A DNA stretch of 8,697 nt from an uncultured Flavobacteriales bacterium (GCA_913057815.1 CAJXOV010000069.1:1-8697), one strand, 5' to 3'. Positions 1-6,796 are shown, counted from the stretch's first letter. Numbers and translations: made by a program. The notes: generated from the sequence alone by a model not told the origin.

Positions 1-46
1 AGATGTAGAGAGGTCTCGTGGGCTCGGAGATGTGTATAAGAGACAG
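1..46. other. Nextera i7-side sequencing adapter (artefact)
   Basis: Bases 13-46 match the 34-nt Nextera read-2 transposon adapter, ending in the Tn5 mosaic end (28-46, ending TATAAGAGACAG). Bases 5-12 (GTAGAGAG) sit where the i7 index belongs and match the index I remember as N707. Bases 1-4 (AGAT) are the end of the P7 flow-cell sequence. This is library construct, not genome, and the insert starts at 47. Confidence 0.98.
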
Positions 47-1524
47 TCATTATCCTGCTTTTTAATTTTCTCAACTTTGATTTGGGACAGTGGATTTGAA
101 AAATCTACGCTTAACCAATCTTTTCTTTTAAACTGTTCTATCATTCCTATTTCACCAGAAAAATCAGGCTTATAGTCTAGTAAAATTTTATCTGATGAAT
201 TAGCAGATGTTTGAAGAAATACTTTTTGATAATACTTTTTAGTCATTCTAAAGTCGTGAAGGATGTAGTTTCTAAACTGCCACCATTGGAATTGGTTCAG
301 TGTAATACAAAGTCCTATAAAGACCATAAAAGTGTACTTCACCAATTGTTTTGCGTTAGCCAAACTCTTAAAAAAGTAACCAAGGGAAATGGCTAGAATG
401 GGATAAAGTGTGATAATCGGTCTGCATGAAAAACTTGACCCATACCACCATTCTGTCCAAGAACTCATCAAGTAAAACGACAATAAAAAGTAGATTATAG
501 AAGGCCAAAACAACTTCTTATTTTCCTTAAACATCCATATGAACCCGACTATTGAAAGAATCATTACTGGAGTATAAATGAACCACCCTTTTTTAAAACT
601 GAATAGAACTTCTGTTATATAAGGAGTGGCCCAATCCAATCCTACTCCTGGGTTATTATACGAATCATAAATTAAACTCCCAGTAAGCTGATGCCAATAA
701 AGCATTTGAGGTAATAAAATCAAAATTCCTATCCCGATAGCGACTACAAAGACATTCCTGTGTTTTACGATAAGTACTATCTTCTCCTTGAGAGAGTTAA
801 AGTTTTTAACTCCATAAAACAAAGGAAAAAGACCTACTAAAATTTCACTAGGCTTTACCAATATCATAAGACCAATAGCCATACTGATAAAGAATATATT
901 TATTCTCTTAAAATTCTCATGCCACTTTATAGTATTCCAAATTACTATTGTAGAAAGCAAGAACAGCACATTTACAGTCTCCAAATCTTTAGCGATTAGA
1001 TGATGAACGGTATTGGTCCCGAAATAAATGACAATTATTATTAAGGCTGCTAAATGATCAGAAAACAACTTTTTTAATATTTTTCTTAAAAAAAACATAC
1101 CCAAAAGAGTATAAAAGACGGCTCCAGTAATTAGAGCATATACATAAGGAGGACTAAAACCAGTGGGTGGATAGTCAAACCCTAATGCTATAGCATGACC
1201 GATTAAAAACCAAGGTAGAAATGCAATAGCCATTCCCATCATAAAAAAATACATTGGCTCTCCCTCCTTATTCTCACTAATAAAATAAAGAGTGCCACTC
1301 AAGTCTCTTTCTTCAACTTCTTTTTTTAACCATGATAAATCCTCTAAATAAAAATCATCATAAATTATAGTTGCAGGTAAGTATGTATAGTATCCAAGTA
1401 CATCCCATGAAATCTCTTTCTCAGTAATATTACTAAACCTTTGACCTATAATAAATACAGCACAAAAAACTAAAACAATCTTAGATAAGTGATTTCTCCA
1501 GATATCGATAAAAATAGAATTCAT
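47..1524 (-). CDS. Polytopic membrane protein, probable GT-C type glycosyltransferase (3' end missing)
   Basis: An uninterrupted minus-strand frame opens with ATG at 1522-1524 and runs 492 codons to the adapter junction without a stop, so the C-terminus is missing. I see about 11 hydrophobic segments, near residues 14-29, 92-114, 127-146, 158-173, 184-198, 208-238, 258-277, 313-332, 340-355, 370-385 and 397-412. After the first segment comes an external loop with SWDVLGYY; D41 is placed like the catalytic Asp of GT-C enzymes. A Trp-rich motif, EWWYGSSFSCRP, lies at 358-369. The tail from about 415 is hydrophilic. GT-C enzymes move sugars from lipid carriers on the outer face of the inner membrane, which would fit polysaccharide or glycoprotein assembly. 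That function is inferred from topology and motif style, not from a clear family signature. The gene diverges from the phosphoesterase lipoprotein gene. The reading frame is certain and the function moderate. Confidence 0.7.
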
Positions 1525-1556
1525 ATAACTACAAATTAAACCGTTTCTTTCGTTCA
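1525..1556. promoter_or_regulatory. Short divergent intergenic region
   Basis: Only 32 bp separate the two divergent start codons, or 50 bp if the lipoprotein starts at the ATG at 1575. On the minus strand TTAATTTG (complement of 1532-1539) partly resembles the Bacteroidota -7 element TAnnTTTG, lying just ahead of the 1524 start. No -33 element is convincing. At least one promoter must overlap the opposite gene's 5' coding sequence. There is no Shine-Dalgarno sequence on either side. Confidence 0.3.
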
Positions 1557-2420
1557 ATGATTAAATTTGGCCTTATGAAAAACTGTTTACTTTTTATAAG
1601 TTTAGCCATTATAATGAGCAGCTGCGCAAAAAAGACAGAGCAATACTCATTTTATGTAGCCGGACATTTGTACGGAAAACCTGGAAACAATGAATTAGGA
1701 GCATATTCGAAATTTAAAGATAAGTTTGAAAATATAAGGTCGTATGAAGATTTAAGTTTTGGCGTTTTGACTGGAGATGCAGTTAAAGGAAGTACTGATG
1801 AAGAATGGTTAGCTCTTATTGAAGATCTAGACATGCTTCCTGCTGAATATCATTTAGCTAGAGGGAATCATGACTATAAGAATAAGGAGAATTTAAATAA
1901 ATATTTCCCTGAAAGTTATTATTCGTTTAAAAAAGGAGCTGACCTGCATATTATACTTGATGCCAATTTAGATGGTTGGAATATCACAGGTGAACAACTT
2001 ACATTTCTCAAAAACACTATAAATGAGAATAAAGATGAAGCCAAGAATTTCTTTATTTATACTCATCAAGTAATTTGGTTCAATCCAGATGACCATCCAA
2101 GATACTTGCATGTAAATTCAGAAGAAGGCAGAAATCCCGTTTCAAATTTTAAAACAGAAGTCCTTCCTCTTTTTAAAAACTTGGAAAACCAAGTTTACTT
2201 TTTTGCCGGTGATGTAGGTGCTGGATCATGGGCTTCGGATATTAATTACACAAAACCCAACAACCATATTCACCTAATAGCGAACGGAATGGGAGACGGT
2301 GTGAACGACAGCTTTATTATGGTAAGCGTGTCAGAATATGCCGAACCTAAATTTTCAGTCATCTCGGTAGATCCTTCTGCTGAAAATCAAATTCAAAATC
2401 TTGAGTCTTTTCTCAAGTAA
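1557..2420 (+). CDS. Lipoprotein of the calcineurin-like metallophosphoesterase fold, atypical metal site
   Basis: The 287-residue product begins with a type II signal peptide: a hydrophobic stretch, then a lipobox ending SSC, with C23 the likely lipidated residue. A second ATG at 1575 (residue 7) would give a more usual signal peptide, MKNCLLFISL..., and may be the true start. Phosphoesterase landmarks follow in order: VAGHLYG (34-40) for motif I, LTGD (71-74) for motif II, RGNHD (102-106) for motif III, YTHQ (168-171) for motif IV and FAGDVGAG (216-223) for motif V. Canonical motif I is DxH, but here the Asp is A35. Canonical motif V is GHxH, but here it reads GDVG. The fold looks intact while the two-metal centre is altered. 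I recall similar 'AGHxYG' lipoproteins in other Bacteroidota. The likely location is the periplasm or cell surface. The substrate is unknown. The divergent GT-C-like neighbour hints at envelope sugar chemistry, which is inference. Confidence 0.8.
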   Translation: MIKFGLMKNCLLFISLAIIMSSCAKKTEQYSFYVAGHLYGKPGNNELGAYSKFKDKFENIRSYEDLSFGVLTGDAVKGSTDEEWLALIEDLDMLPAEYHLARGNHDYKNKENLNKYFPESYYSFKKGADLHIILDANLDGWNITGEQLTFLKNTINENKDEAKNFFIYTHQVIWFNPDDHPRYLHVNSEEGRNPVSNFKTEVLPLFKNLENQVYFFAGDVGAGSWASDINYTKPNNHIHLIANGMGDGVNDSFIMVSVSEYAEPKFSVISVDPSAENQIQNLESFLK

Positions 2421-2428
2421 GATGATAC

Positions 2429-2444
2429 TTTTACCATCGTAAAA
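2429..2444. repeat. Perfect 6-bp inverted repeat between lipoprotein gene and pepD
   Basis: TTTTAC (2429-2434) and GTAAAA (2439-2444) are perfect complements around the loop CATC. They fill most of the 34-bp gap between the lipoprotein stop and the pepD start. The stem is AT-rich and lacks a T-run, so a strong terminator is unlikely. It could be an operator or a weak attenuating hairpin. Confidence 0.4.
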
Positions 2445-2454
2445 TAGACATGTC

Positions 2455-3900
2455 ATGAGCGTAAGAAATATAGACCCTAAAGTATTATGGAACCACTTTG
2501 CAGACCTAAATGCAGTTCCTAGAGCCAGTAAGAAAGAAGAAGAAGTTATCCAGTTTATGATGGACTTCGGAAACGGACTTGGACTAAAAACTTTTAAAGA
2601 TGAAGTAGGAAACGTATTCATCATTAAACCAGGGAGCAAAGGATTTGAGGATCGTCCTATAGTTATTATGCAAGGCCATATTGATATGGTACATCAAAAA
2701 AATTCGGATGTTGATTTTGACTTTGCAACGCAGGGAATAGACATGTTTATAGAAGGTGACTGGGTGAAAGCCAAAGGAACTACACTAGGTTCAGATAATG
2801 GAATAGGTGTAGCTATGATAATGGCTCTTCTTTCATCATCAGACATAGACCACCCACCTTTAGAAGCATTATTTACTATAGATGAGGAAACTGGAATGAC
2901 AGGAGCCTTAGGACTAAAGGGAGGGATTTTAGAAGGAAGGATTATGGTTAATCTAGACACTGAAGATGATGACGAAATCACTATTGGATGTGCAGGAGGA
3001 ATAGATGTGACTGCATTTAGAACGCCTGCTATGGAATCTACTCCATCAGAAACTACAGCGTTCAAAATCACTGTAAATGGACTGAATGGAGGACATTCTG
3101 GGATGGACATAATCAAAGGATTAGGGAATGCCAATAAAATAATGAATCGAATGCTCTGGAAAATGAGAGAATCTTTCGGTTTAAGAATCAGTGAGGTTAC
3201 TGGAGGTGGACTGAGAAATGCGATTCCTCGTGAAAGCTTTTCTAAAGTGTGTGTTCCTAATGATCAATTAGAAAATTGGAAAAAGGAGTTTACATCTGTA
3301 GCTAGCACTATTAAAAATGAATACTCTTCAAATGATTCTGGTCTTTCTATTGAGTTTGAGGAAATCGAAAATAGTTCTGAGGTTATTTCAATTGAAGCAC
3401 AAGATTCGATTCTTTCTGCAATTTACTCTAGCTTCAATGGAATATACAGAATGAGTCCTGATATTCCAGACTTGGTTCAAACTAGTAACAACTTAGCCAA
3501 AGTGACTATTACTTCAGAGAAATTTGAAATCCTTTGTCTTACTCGTTCATCATTAGACTCTGAAAAATTTGATTTAGCTAATGCATTAAGTGCTTCTTTC
3601 GAACCTGCTGGATTTAGCATTGACTTAAGTGGTTCGTATCCTGGTTGGACTCCTGCTCCTAAATCTGATTTAGTGGAAATGATGAGAAAGCTGTATGTAG
3701 AGATGTTTGAAGAAGAACCAAATGTTATGGCTTGTCATGCAGGACTAGAGTGCGGAATATTAAGTACCAATTATCCTGGAATGGATATGATCAGTTTCGG
3801 TCCTAATATTCGAGGAGCTCACTCACCTGATGAAAAGTGTCAGATTAGCTCTGTAAAAAAATCATGGGATTACCTTCTTGAAGGATTAAAGAGAATTTAA
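2455..3900 (+). CDS. pepD: Aminoacyl-histidine dipeptidase (peptidase D, M20C family)
   Basis: This cytosolic zinc dipeptidase cleaves Xaa-His dipeptides such as carnosine and other unblocked dipeptides, recycling peptide-derived amino acids. The 481 residues match the family length (E. coli PepD, 485). All active-site residues are present: QGHIDMVH gives H75 and helper D77; GSDNGIG gives bridging D114; DEETG gives general base E144 and metal ligand E145; NLDTED gives D168; and GAHSPDE gives H456. Each sits exactly five positions before the E. coli counterpart (80, 82, 119, 149/150, 173, 461), so core spacing is unchanged. The lid domain spans roughly 200-390 and includes GLNGGHSG (209-216). 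There is no signal peptide. The start at 2455 fits homologues; an ATG at 2450-2452 lies in another frame. The stop codon shares its last base with the next gene's ATG (TAATG), so the two are probably translationally coupled. Confidence 0.95.
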   Translation: MSVRNIDPKVLWNHFADLNAVPRASKKEEEVIQFMMDFGNGLGLKTFKDEVGNVFIIKPGSKGFEDRPIVIMQGHIDMVHQKNSDVDFDFATQGIDMFIEGDWVKAKGTTLGSDNGIGVAMIMALLSSSDIDHPPLEALFTIDEETGMTGALGLKGGILEGRIMVNLDTEDDDEITIGCAGGIDVTAFRTPAMESTPSETTAFKITVNGLNGGHSGMDIIKGLGNANKIMNRMLWKMRESFGLRISEVTGGGLRNAIPRESFSKVCVPNDQLENWKKEFTSVASTIKNEYSSNDSGLSIEFEEIENSSEVISIEAQDSILSAIYSSFNGIYRMSPDIPDLVQTSNNLAKVTITSEKFEILCLTRSSLDSEKFDLANALSASFEPAGFSIDLSGSYPGWTPAPKSDLVEMMRKLYVEMFEEEPNVMACHAGLECGILSTNYPGMDMISFGPNIRGAHSPDEKCQISSVKKSWDYLLEGLKRI

Positions 3901-4448
3901 TGTCTGAGTATAATTTTTCCTACAACCTCAGTAAACAAGACTTTGTCAATGCTATGCTTTTTATTACGTATGGCTCTAATAGCACTTTAAAAAAGTCTCA
4001 GATTAGGTTAACAATTATAGGAGTGATTGGTGTTTTGTTCGGCATTTCTCGTTTAGTATTGAATAACATGTCAGCCGATATTTTCATAGGAGTATTCATG
4101 CTTATTATGGGAGTTTATCTGTTAATCTATGGACTTTTCAGGGTGAAGTCTATGAGAGAAAAGATGATGGCCAAGTCAATTGAGAAATTTCACATGGCTC
4201 TTTTTGAAGGTGAAAATCATACAACTATCACTCAAGATTTGGTTACTGAGAAATCAGCGCATTCTTATCAAGAACTGAAAAAAGAAATTTTTAGAATTGT
4301 ATATGAACTGAAAGATTCATTTGTATTCCTTACCTCTCACGGTTCCATATGTGTAATTCCCGTTACCGCTATCGATAACTTAGAAGCGTTTAGGAATGAC
4401 ATTAAAATATGGTACGACTACGAGAATCATTATCACTGGAAATGGTAA
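3900..4448 (+). CDS. YcxB-like two-helix membrane protein
   Basis: The product is a 182-residue protein. It has a short amphipathic N-terminal part (YNFSYNLSKQDF), two adjacent hydrophobic helices near residues 36-54 and 60-80 joined by a short loop, and a soluble C-terminal part with alternating beta-type stretches (IFRIVYELKDSFVFLTSHG, then SICVIPVTAI). This layout of strand, hairpin of two helices, then a small beta domain with an 'F-(V/L)-x-x-x-x-x-x-x-(I/V)-P' pattern is that of YcxB-like proteins, whose function is unknown. The ATG overlaps the pepD stop by one base, so it is very probably co-translated with pepD. The C-terminus is aromatic-rich (YDYENHYHWKW), and the stop is one base from the stop of the convergent gene. 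The family call rests on architecture seen by eye. Confidence 0.7.
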   Translation: MSEYNFSYNLSKQDFVNAMLFITYGSNSTLKKSQIRLTIIGVIGVLFGISRLVLNNMSADIFIGVFMLIMGVYLLIYGLFRVKSMREKMMAKSIEKFHMALFEGENHTTITQDLVTEKSAHSYQELKKEIFRIVYELKDSFVFLTSHGSICVIPVTAIDNLEAFRNDIKIWYDYENHYHWKW

Positions 4449-4449
4449 G

Positions 4450-4785
4450 TCATTCGAAAAAAATATCATCAACCCATTGAATTTTTCCTGTTCTGAATAA
4501 GTTGAATTTATCGGAGTGTTCTTTTTTCCAACTGGCTAACCTTATTAGTTTCTTTCTCAGAACAACTACTGCCTTATCACTACTGACAATTCCGCTATAA
4601 CTAGCATCACCAAAACCTGATAGCACAAGATTTTCTTCCCTAATAAACTGCATTAGTTCGGTCATTAACTTTTCTCGTCCATCACACGAAACTTTCACAC
4701 TCCATCTAAAATCCAAGCGTGCACCTCTTAGTTTAGGTTTTACTTTTTTAAAGGTTGCGGTATCTTTTACTGTAAGCTTTCTCAT
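4450..4785 (-). CDS. Small basic protein, possibly YggL/DUF469-like
   Basis: I chose the ATG at 4783-4785 (111 residues, beginning MRKLTVKDTA). An in-frame TTG at 4821 would add 12 residues but is less likely. The N-terminal third is strongly basic (KKVKPKLRGARLDFRW). The rest can be read as strand, helix (REKLMTELMQFIREEN), strand pair (LVLSGFGDASYSGIVSSD), helix and a C-terminal strand ending DDIFFE. The order, and the pattern 'L-x-x-x-G-x-G-x-x-x-x-x-G-(I/L)', recall YggL (DUF469), a small 50S-ribosome-associated protein. The basic N-terminus would suit RNA binding. The resemblance is weak and by eye only. The gene lies 44 bp downstream of the other minus-strand gene and may share its transcript. 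Confidence 0.6.
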   Translation of the reverse strand: MRKLTVKDTATFKKVKPKLRGARLDFRWSVKVSCDGREKLMTELMQFIREENLVLSGFGDASYSGIVSSDKAVVVLRKKLIRLASWKKEHSDKFNLFRTGKIQWVDDIFFE

Positions 4786-4829
4786 TATATAAGTCTTAAA
4801 TAATATAAATGGAACTATCAAGATAAGAA

Positions 4830-5024
4830 TTAAATCATCTCGAATAGAACGCTGTCCCTTCCATCATTACTGGGATTAATGCTAGTACCATCATCGTGCC
4901 TTAAAAACTGACCGACAGATTCTAGCCATGCTATTGGATGAAAATTTTCAGTTATTGGTTGAAAGACTAATAGTTCATTATCATTTAAATTGAACTGATT
5001 GGATATTTCCTTTAATGTGCTCAT
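4830..5024 (-). CDS. Small hypothetical protein (64 aa)
   Basis: The ATG at 5022-5024 opens a 64-codon frame ending in TAA at 4830-4832. The product starts MSTLKEISNQFNLNDNELL, which suggests a short helix. It continues with a mixed, mostly acidic sequence carrying an aromatic patch (ENFHPIAWLESVGQFLRHDD) and ends in FEMI. I see no signal peptide, membrane helix or known motif, and I do not recognise the family. It sits at the head of a possible two-gene minus-strand unit. An inverted repeat 43 bp upstream of its start (5067-5083) could be its operator. Being short and unrecognised, it could be a chance frame, although its position in line with 4450-4785 supports a real gene. Confidence 0.5.
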   Translation of the reverse strand: MSTLKEISNQFNLNDNELLVFQPITENFHPIAWLESVGQFLRHDDGTSINPSNDGRDSVLFEMI

Positions 5025-5066
5025 AATTTATTTGTATTAATTAAGGAGCAAACAAAAGACACCAAC

Positions 5067-5083
5067 ACGTAAGCTATTTACGT
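5067..5083. repeat. Perfect 6-bp inverted repeat, operator-like
   Basis: ACGTAA (5067-5072) and TTACGT (5078-5083) are perfect complements separated by five bases, the size of a typical dimeric repressor site. It lies 43 bp ahead of the minus-strand gene starting at 5024, where an operator could act. A related arrangement, CGTA-AATA-TACG, occurs upstream of xerD around 6849-6860. The resemblance may be chance. Confidence 0.35.
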
Positions 5084-5144
5084 AGCCAAAAATTACCAGT
5101 AACTAATTTTCAGAGTATAAGACTACTTCTGAATATCTTTTTAA

Positions 5145-5200
5145 AAGAGTGATTAATCGACCTTTTCGCACAAAAACCCCACAATTCAAAACTCACTCTT
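5145..5200. repeat. 8-bp inverted repeat with 40-nt loop
   Basis: AAGAGTGA (5145-5152) and TCACTCTT (5193-5200) are perfect complements and would close a 40-nt loop. In RNA this would be a long-range stem, and in DNA a pair of spaced binding sites. No T-run follows on either strand close enough for a classic terminator. Confidence 0.4.
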
Positions 5201-5235
5201 AAGCCGAATGGCCTGACATAGCTCAAATACAGGTT

Positions 5236-5249
5236 GAAATGAGCATTTC
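5236..5249. repeat. Short palindrome GAAATG-AG-CATTTC
   Basis: Two perfect 6-bp arms flank a 2-base centre. The half-site GAAATG recurs at 5274-5279, beside the 5277-5299 hairpin. It could be a regulator site for the exported protein gene. It is short enough that chance cannot be excluded. Confidence 0.3.
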
Positions 5250-5276
5250 CACAAATTTCTGTTTGCAATAGATGAA

Positions 5277-5299
5277 ATGTGGCTCAGTAAGGGCCACAT
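5277..5299. repeat. Hairpin ATGTGGC / GCCACAT upstream of the SPOR-protein gene
   Basis: The seven-base arms at 5277-5283 and 5293-5299 are perfect complements with a 9-nt loop, and the stem is more GC-rich than its surroundings. No T-run follows, so it is not a standard terminator. It lies just upstream of the putative -33 element at 5311, a position suited to an activator or repressor site. Confidence 0.45.
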
Positions 5300-5310
5300 G
5301 TTCTTATAGA

Positions 5311-5346
5311 TTTGACAACTCAATTTAGAACACGAATATAATTTAG
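5311..5346 (+). promoter_or_regulatory. Promoter candidate for the exported SPOR-like protein
   Basis: TTTGACA (5311-5317) contains both the Bacteroidota TTTG element and a consensus TTGACA. It is followed by TATAATTTAG (5337-5346), which contains TATAAT and a 7-of-8 match to TAnnTTTG at 5339-5346. Spacing between TTGACA and TATAAT is 19 bases. The expected transcription start would fall at or a few bases from the ATG at 5351, implying a leaderless or near-leaderless message. Confidence 0.4.
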
Positions 5347-5350
5347 GTTA

Positions 5351-6718
5351 ATGATCAAGTTTTCTCTTATAACACTTTTCAGTTCAATAGCTCTTTTTTT
5401 TAGTGCTGTTTTTGCAGATGGTGTAGTAATAGATCACAACTTACCAGCTAATCTAAACCCAGGTGAAAAGACTATTGTTTCCGTAAATGTTAACAAGGGT
5501 GAGGTAACGGGCTTTGCAAAGTTACAATTAGAGATTCCTGCCGGCCTAACTGCACGTGCAATTAAGAAAAGCGGAGCATCGTTTACCTTTTCTGGTCAAA
5601 AAGCTAAATTCATATGGATGACACTTCCAGATACTCAAGAGTTTCAAGTAGAGTATGAATTAGAAGCAAACACAAATGTTAATGGTTCTAAAGTTATAGA
5701 GGGTCAATTTTCTTACATTAAAGAAAATGAAAGAGTAGATTATGATCTATCTCCTCAAATAATAAACATAGGAGATGTCCTTGTAGACAATTCTTCCGGT
5801 ACAGAGGATAACAACACTTCTTCTAATTCTACAACACAAGGAAGTGATGTAATTAGCACCAGAATTATGACTCCAATGGGAAATGGAGAGTATTTCATCG
5901 AATTAACTACTGAAAACGTCACAACAGATGGTTTCGCGAAAATCATAGAAGAAGTTTCAACTGGATTTGAAATCAAAGAAGACTCTTCTGGTGAATCTAT
6001 AGCTACTATTGAAGATAACACTATCAAATTTGTTTGGTTCGAAAAGCCGAGTGATTCTTCTTACAATGTTACTTATACGATAGTAGGTAATGAATCCGCT
6101 ACTCCAACTATTGACGGTAAATTTTCTTATGTAATGGATAATCAACCTTTAGAGGTTCCTGTTGTTCATCAAGAAATGATTAGCTCTAGAGATTTTAGTG
6201 GTGGTGAAGATCTAGCGGAAACTCCTGCTGAATCCACTGAAAGTACAACAGAGGAAAACTCAACAGAGACTGATAATGTGGTCAACAGTGAAAACACTGA
6301 AAGTACAGCAGATAATTCAACTACCACAAAAAGTGAAAAGAATGTCGGTCAAGGAGAAGAGGATAATTCAGTAGCTGATAACTCTTCAGAAGTAACGCCA
6401 GAGATTACAAACGCTCCTCAACCAGAATACGGAGTTAACTATAAAGTTCAGTTAGCTGCTACTCATAAATACATAGGAGCTAATACTTTTAAAAAGAGTC
6501 ACGGATTTACAGATGAAATACAAACTGAAAACCATGAAGGTTGGACAAAGTTTGTAACTGGAACTCACAGTGAATATAAAAGCGCTAGAGATGCTAGAAA
6601 TAGCATCAATTCAGAATTTAAAAAATTAAAAGGTCCATTTGTTACAGCGTACAATAATGGAGAAAGAATTACGGTACAGGAAGCTTTAATGGTTTCTAAG
6701 CAGAAGTGGTACCAATAA
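5351..6718 (+). CDS. Exported protein with tandem beta-rich domains and C-terminal SPOR-like domain
   Basis: The 455-residue product starts with a signal peptide (1-22) of clear n/h/c form, with cleavage likely after SAVFA. Two homologous domains follow, about 25-142 and 168-278. Each contains GFAK (54-57; 194-197), a central 'KF(I/V)W(M/F)' (86-90; 226-230) and 'I(E/D)G(Q/K)FSY' (116-122; 254-260), so they arose by internal duplication. They are joined by a Ser/Asn/Thr linker (145-165). A second linker, about 280-358, is rich in Ser, Thr, Glu and Asn with no hydrophobic content. Residues 360-445 begin YGVNYKVQLAA and include GWTKFVTGTHSEYKSARDAR and FVTAYNNGERI, the pattern of a SPOR domain. 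SPOR domains bind denuded peptidoglycan, so a periplasmic cell-wall role is likely. The function of the duplicated domains is unknown. The gene appears monocistronic: its own promoter candidate lies upstream and a terminator follows. Confidence 0.85.
   Translation: MIKFSLITLFSSIALFFSAVFADGVVIDHNLPANLNPGEKTIVSVNVNKGEVTGFAKLQLEIPAGLTARAIKKSGASFTFSGQKAKFIWMTLPDTQEFQVEYELEANTNVNGSKVIEGQFSYIKENERVDYDLSPQIINIGDVLVDNSSGTEDNNTSSNSTTQGSDVISTRIMTPMGNGEYFIELTTENVTTDGFAKIIEEVSTGFEIKEDSSGESIATIEDNTIKFVWFEKPSDSSYNVTYTIVGNESATPTIDGKFSYVMDNQPLEVPVVHQEMISSRDFSGGEDLAETPAESTESTTEENSTETDNVVNSENTESTADNSTTTKSEKNVGQGEEDNSVADNSSEVTPEITNAPQPEYGVNYKVQLAATHKYIGANTFKKSHGFTDEIQTENHEGWTKFVTGTHSEYKSARDARNSINSEFKKLKGPFVTAYNNGERITVQEALMVSKQKWYQ
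6235..6311 (+). repeat. 17-bp direct repeat, 60 bp apart, within the linker coding sequence
   Basis: The 17 bases at 6235-6251 (starting CACTGAAAGTACA) recur with one difference at 6295-6311. The offset is exactly 60 bp, or 20 codons, in frame. Both encode TEST followed by an acidic, Asn/Ser/Thr-rich run. This suggests the low-complexity linker expanded by in-frame slippage or duplication and has since diverged. Confidence 0.55.
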
Positions 6719-6796
6719 AGAGCATAACACTCAACGGAGTGCGTTCATGGTAATTTTGGTTAATTATTATTGAATTTGTTTAGGTAAATTAATCCG

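Larger units (their letters stand above)
5025..5350. other. 326-bp non-coding region between divergent genes
   Basis: I find no open frame of note here on either strand. The stretch lies between divergent genes (4830-5024 minus, 5351-6718 plus), so it must carry promoters for both. It is rich in inverted repeats: 5067-5083, 5145-5200, 5236-5249 and 5277-5299, each listed separately. A promoter candidate sits at its right edge. A small RNA is possible, but I recognise no known RNA family. Confidence 0.6.

Noticed and set aside
1..46. Terminal Tn5 mosaic ends as a native transposon
   Set aside because: They are embedded in full Nextera adapters with index and flow-cell sequence, so they come from library preparation.
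211..396. Plus-strand 61-codon open frame
   Set aside because: It lies antisense inside the continuous minus-strand membrane-protein gene (47-1524) and has no recognisable features.
2355..2639. Minus-strand frame across the lipoprotein-pepD junction
   Set aside because: It overlaps two well-supported plus-strand genes and shows no motif.
2694..3134. Minus-strand 146-codon frame within pepD
   Set aside because: It is a shadow of the pepD coding sequence, whose plus-strand product has a full M20C active site. The antisense product is low-quality Ser/Pro/Ile-rich sequence.
5025..5350. CRISPR array, tRNA or riboswitch in the long gap
   Set aside because: There are no regularly spaced repeats, no cloverleaf with a recognisable TTC arm, and no aptamer core I recognise.
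5755..6145. Two minus-strand frames within the SPOR-protein gene
   Set aside because: They are antisense to a gene with a signal peptide and recognisable domains, so they are shadows only.
6728..6741. Hairpin CACTC-AACG-GAGTG just after the 6718 stop as the terminator
   Set aside because: The stem is only 5 bp and no T-run follows. The hairpin at 6797-6825 is far stronger and is the better terminator.
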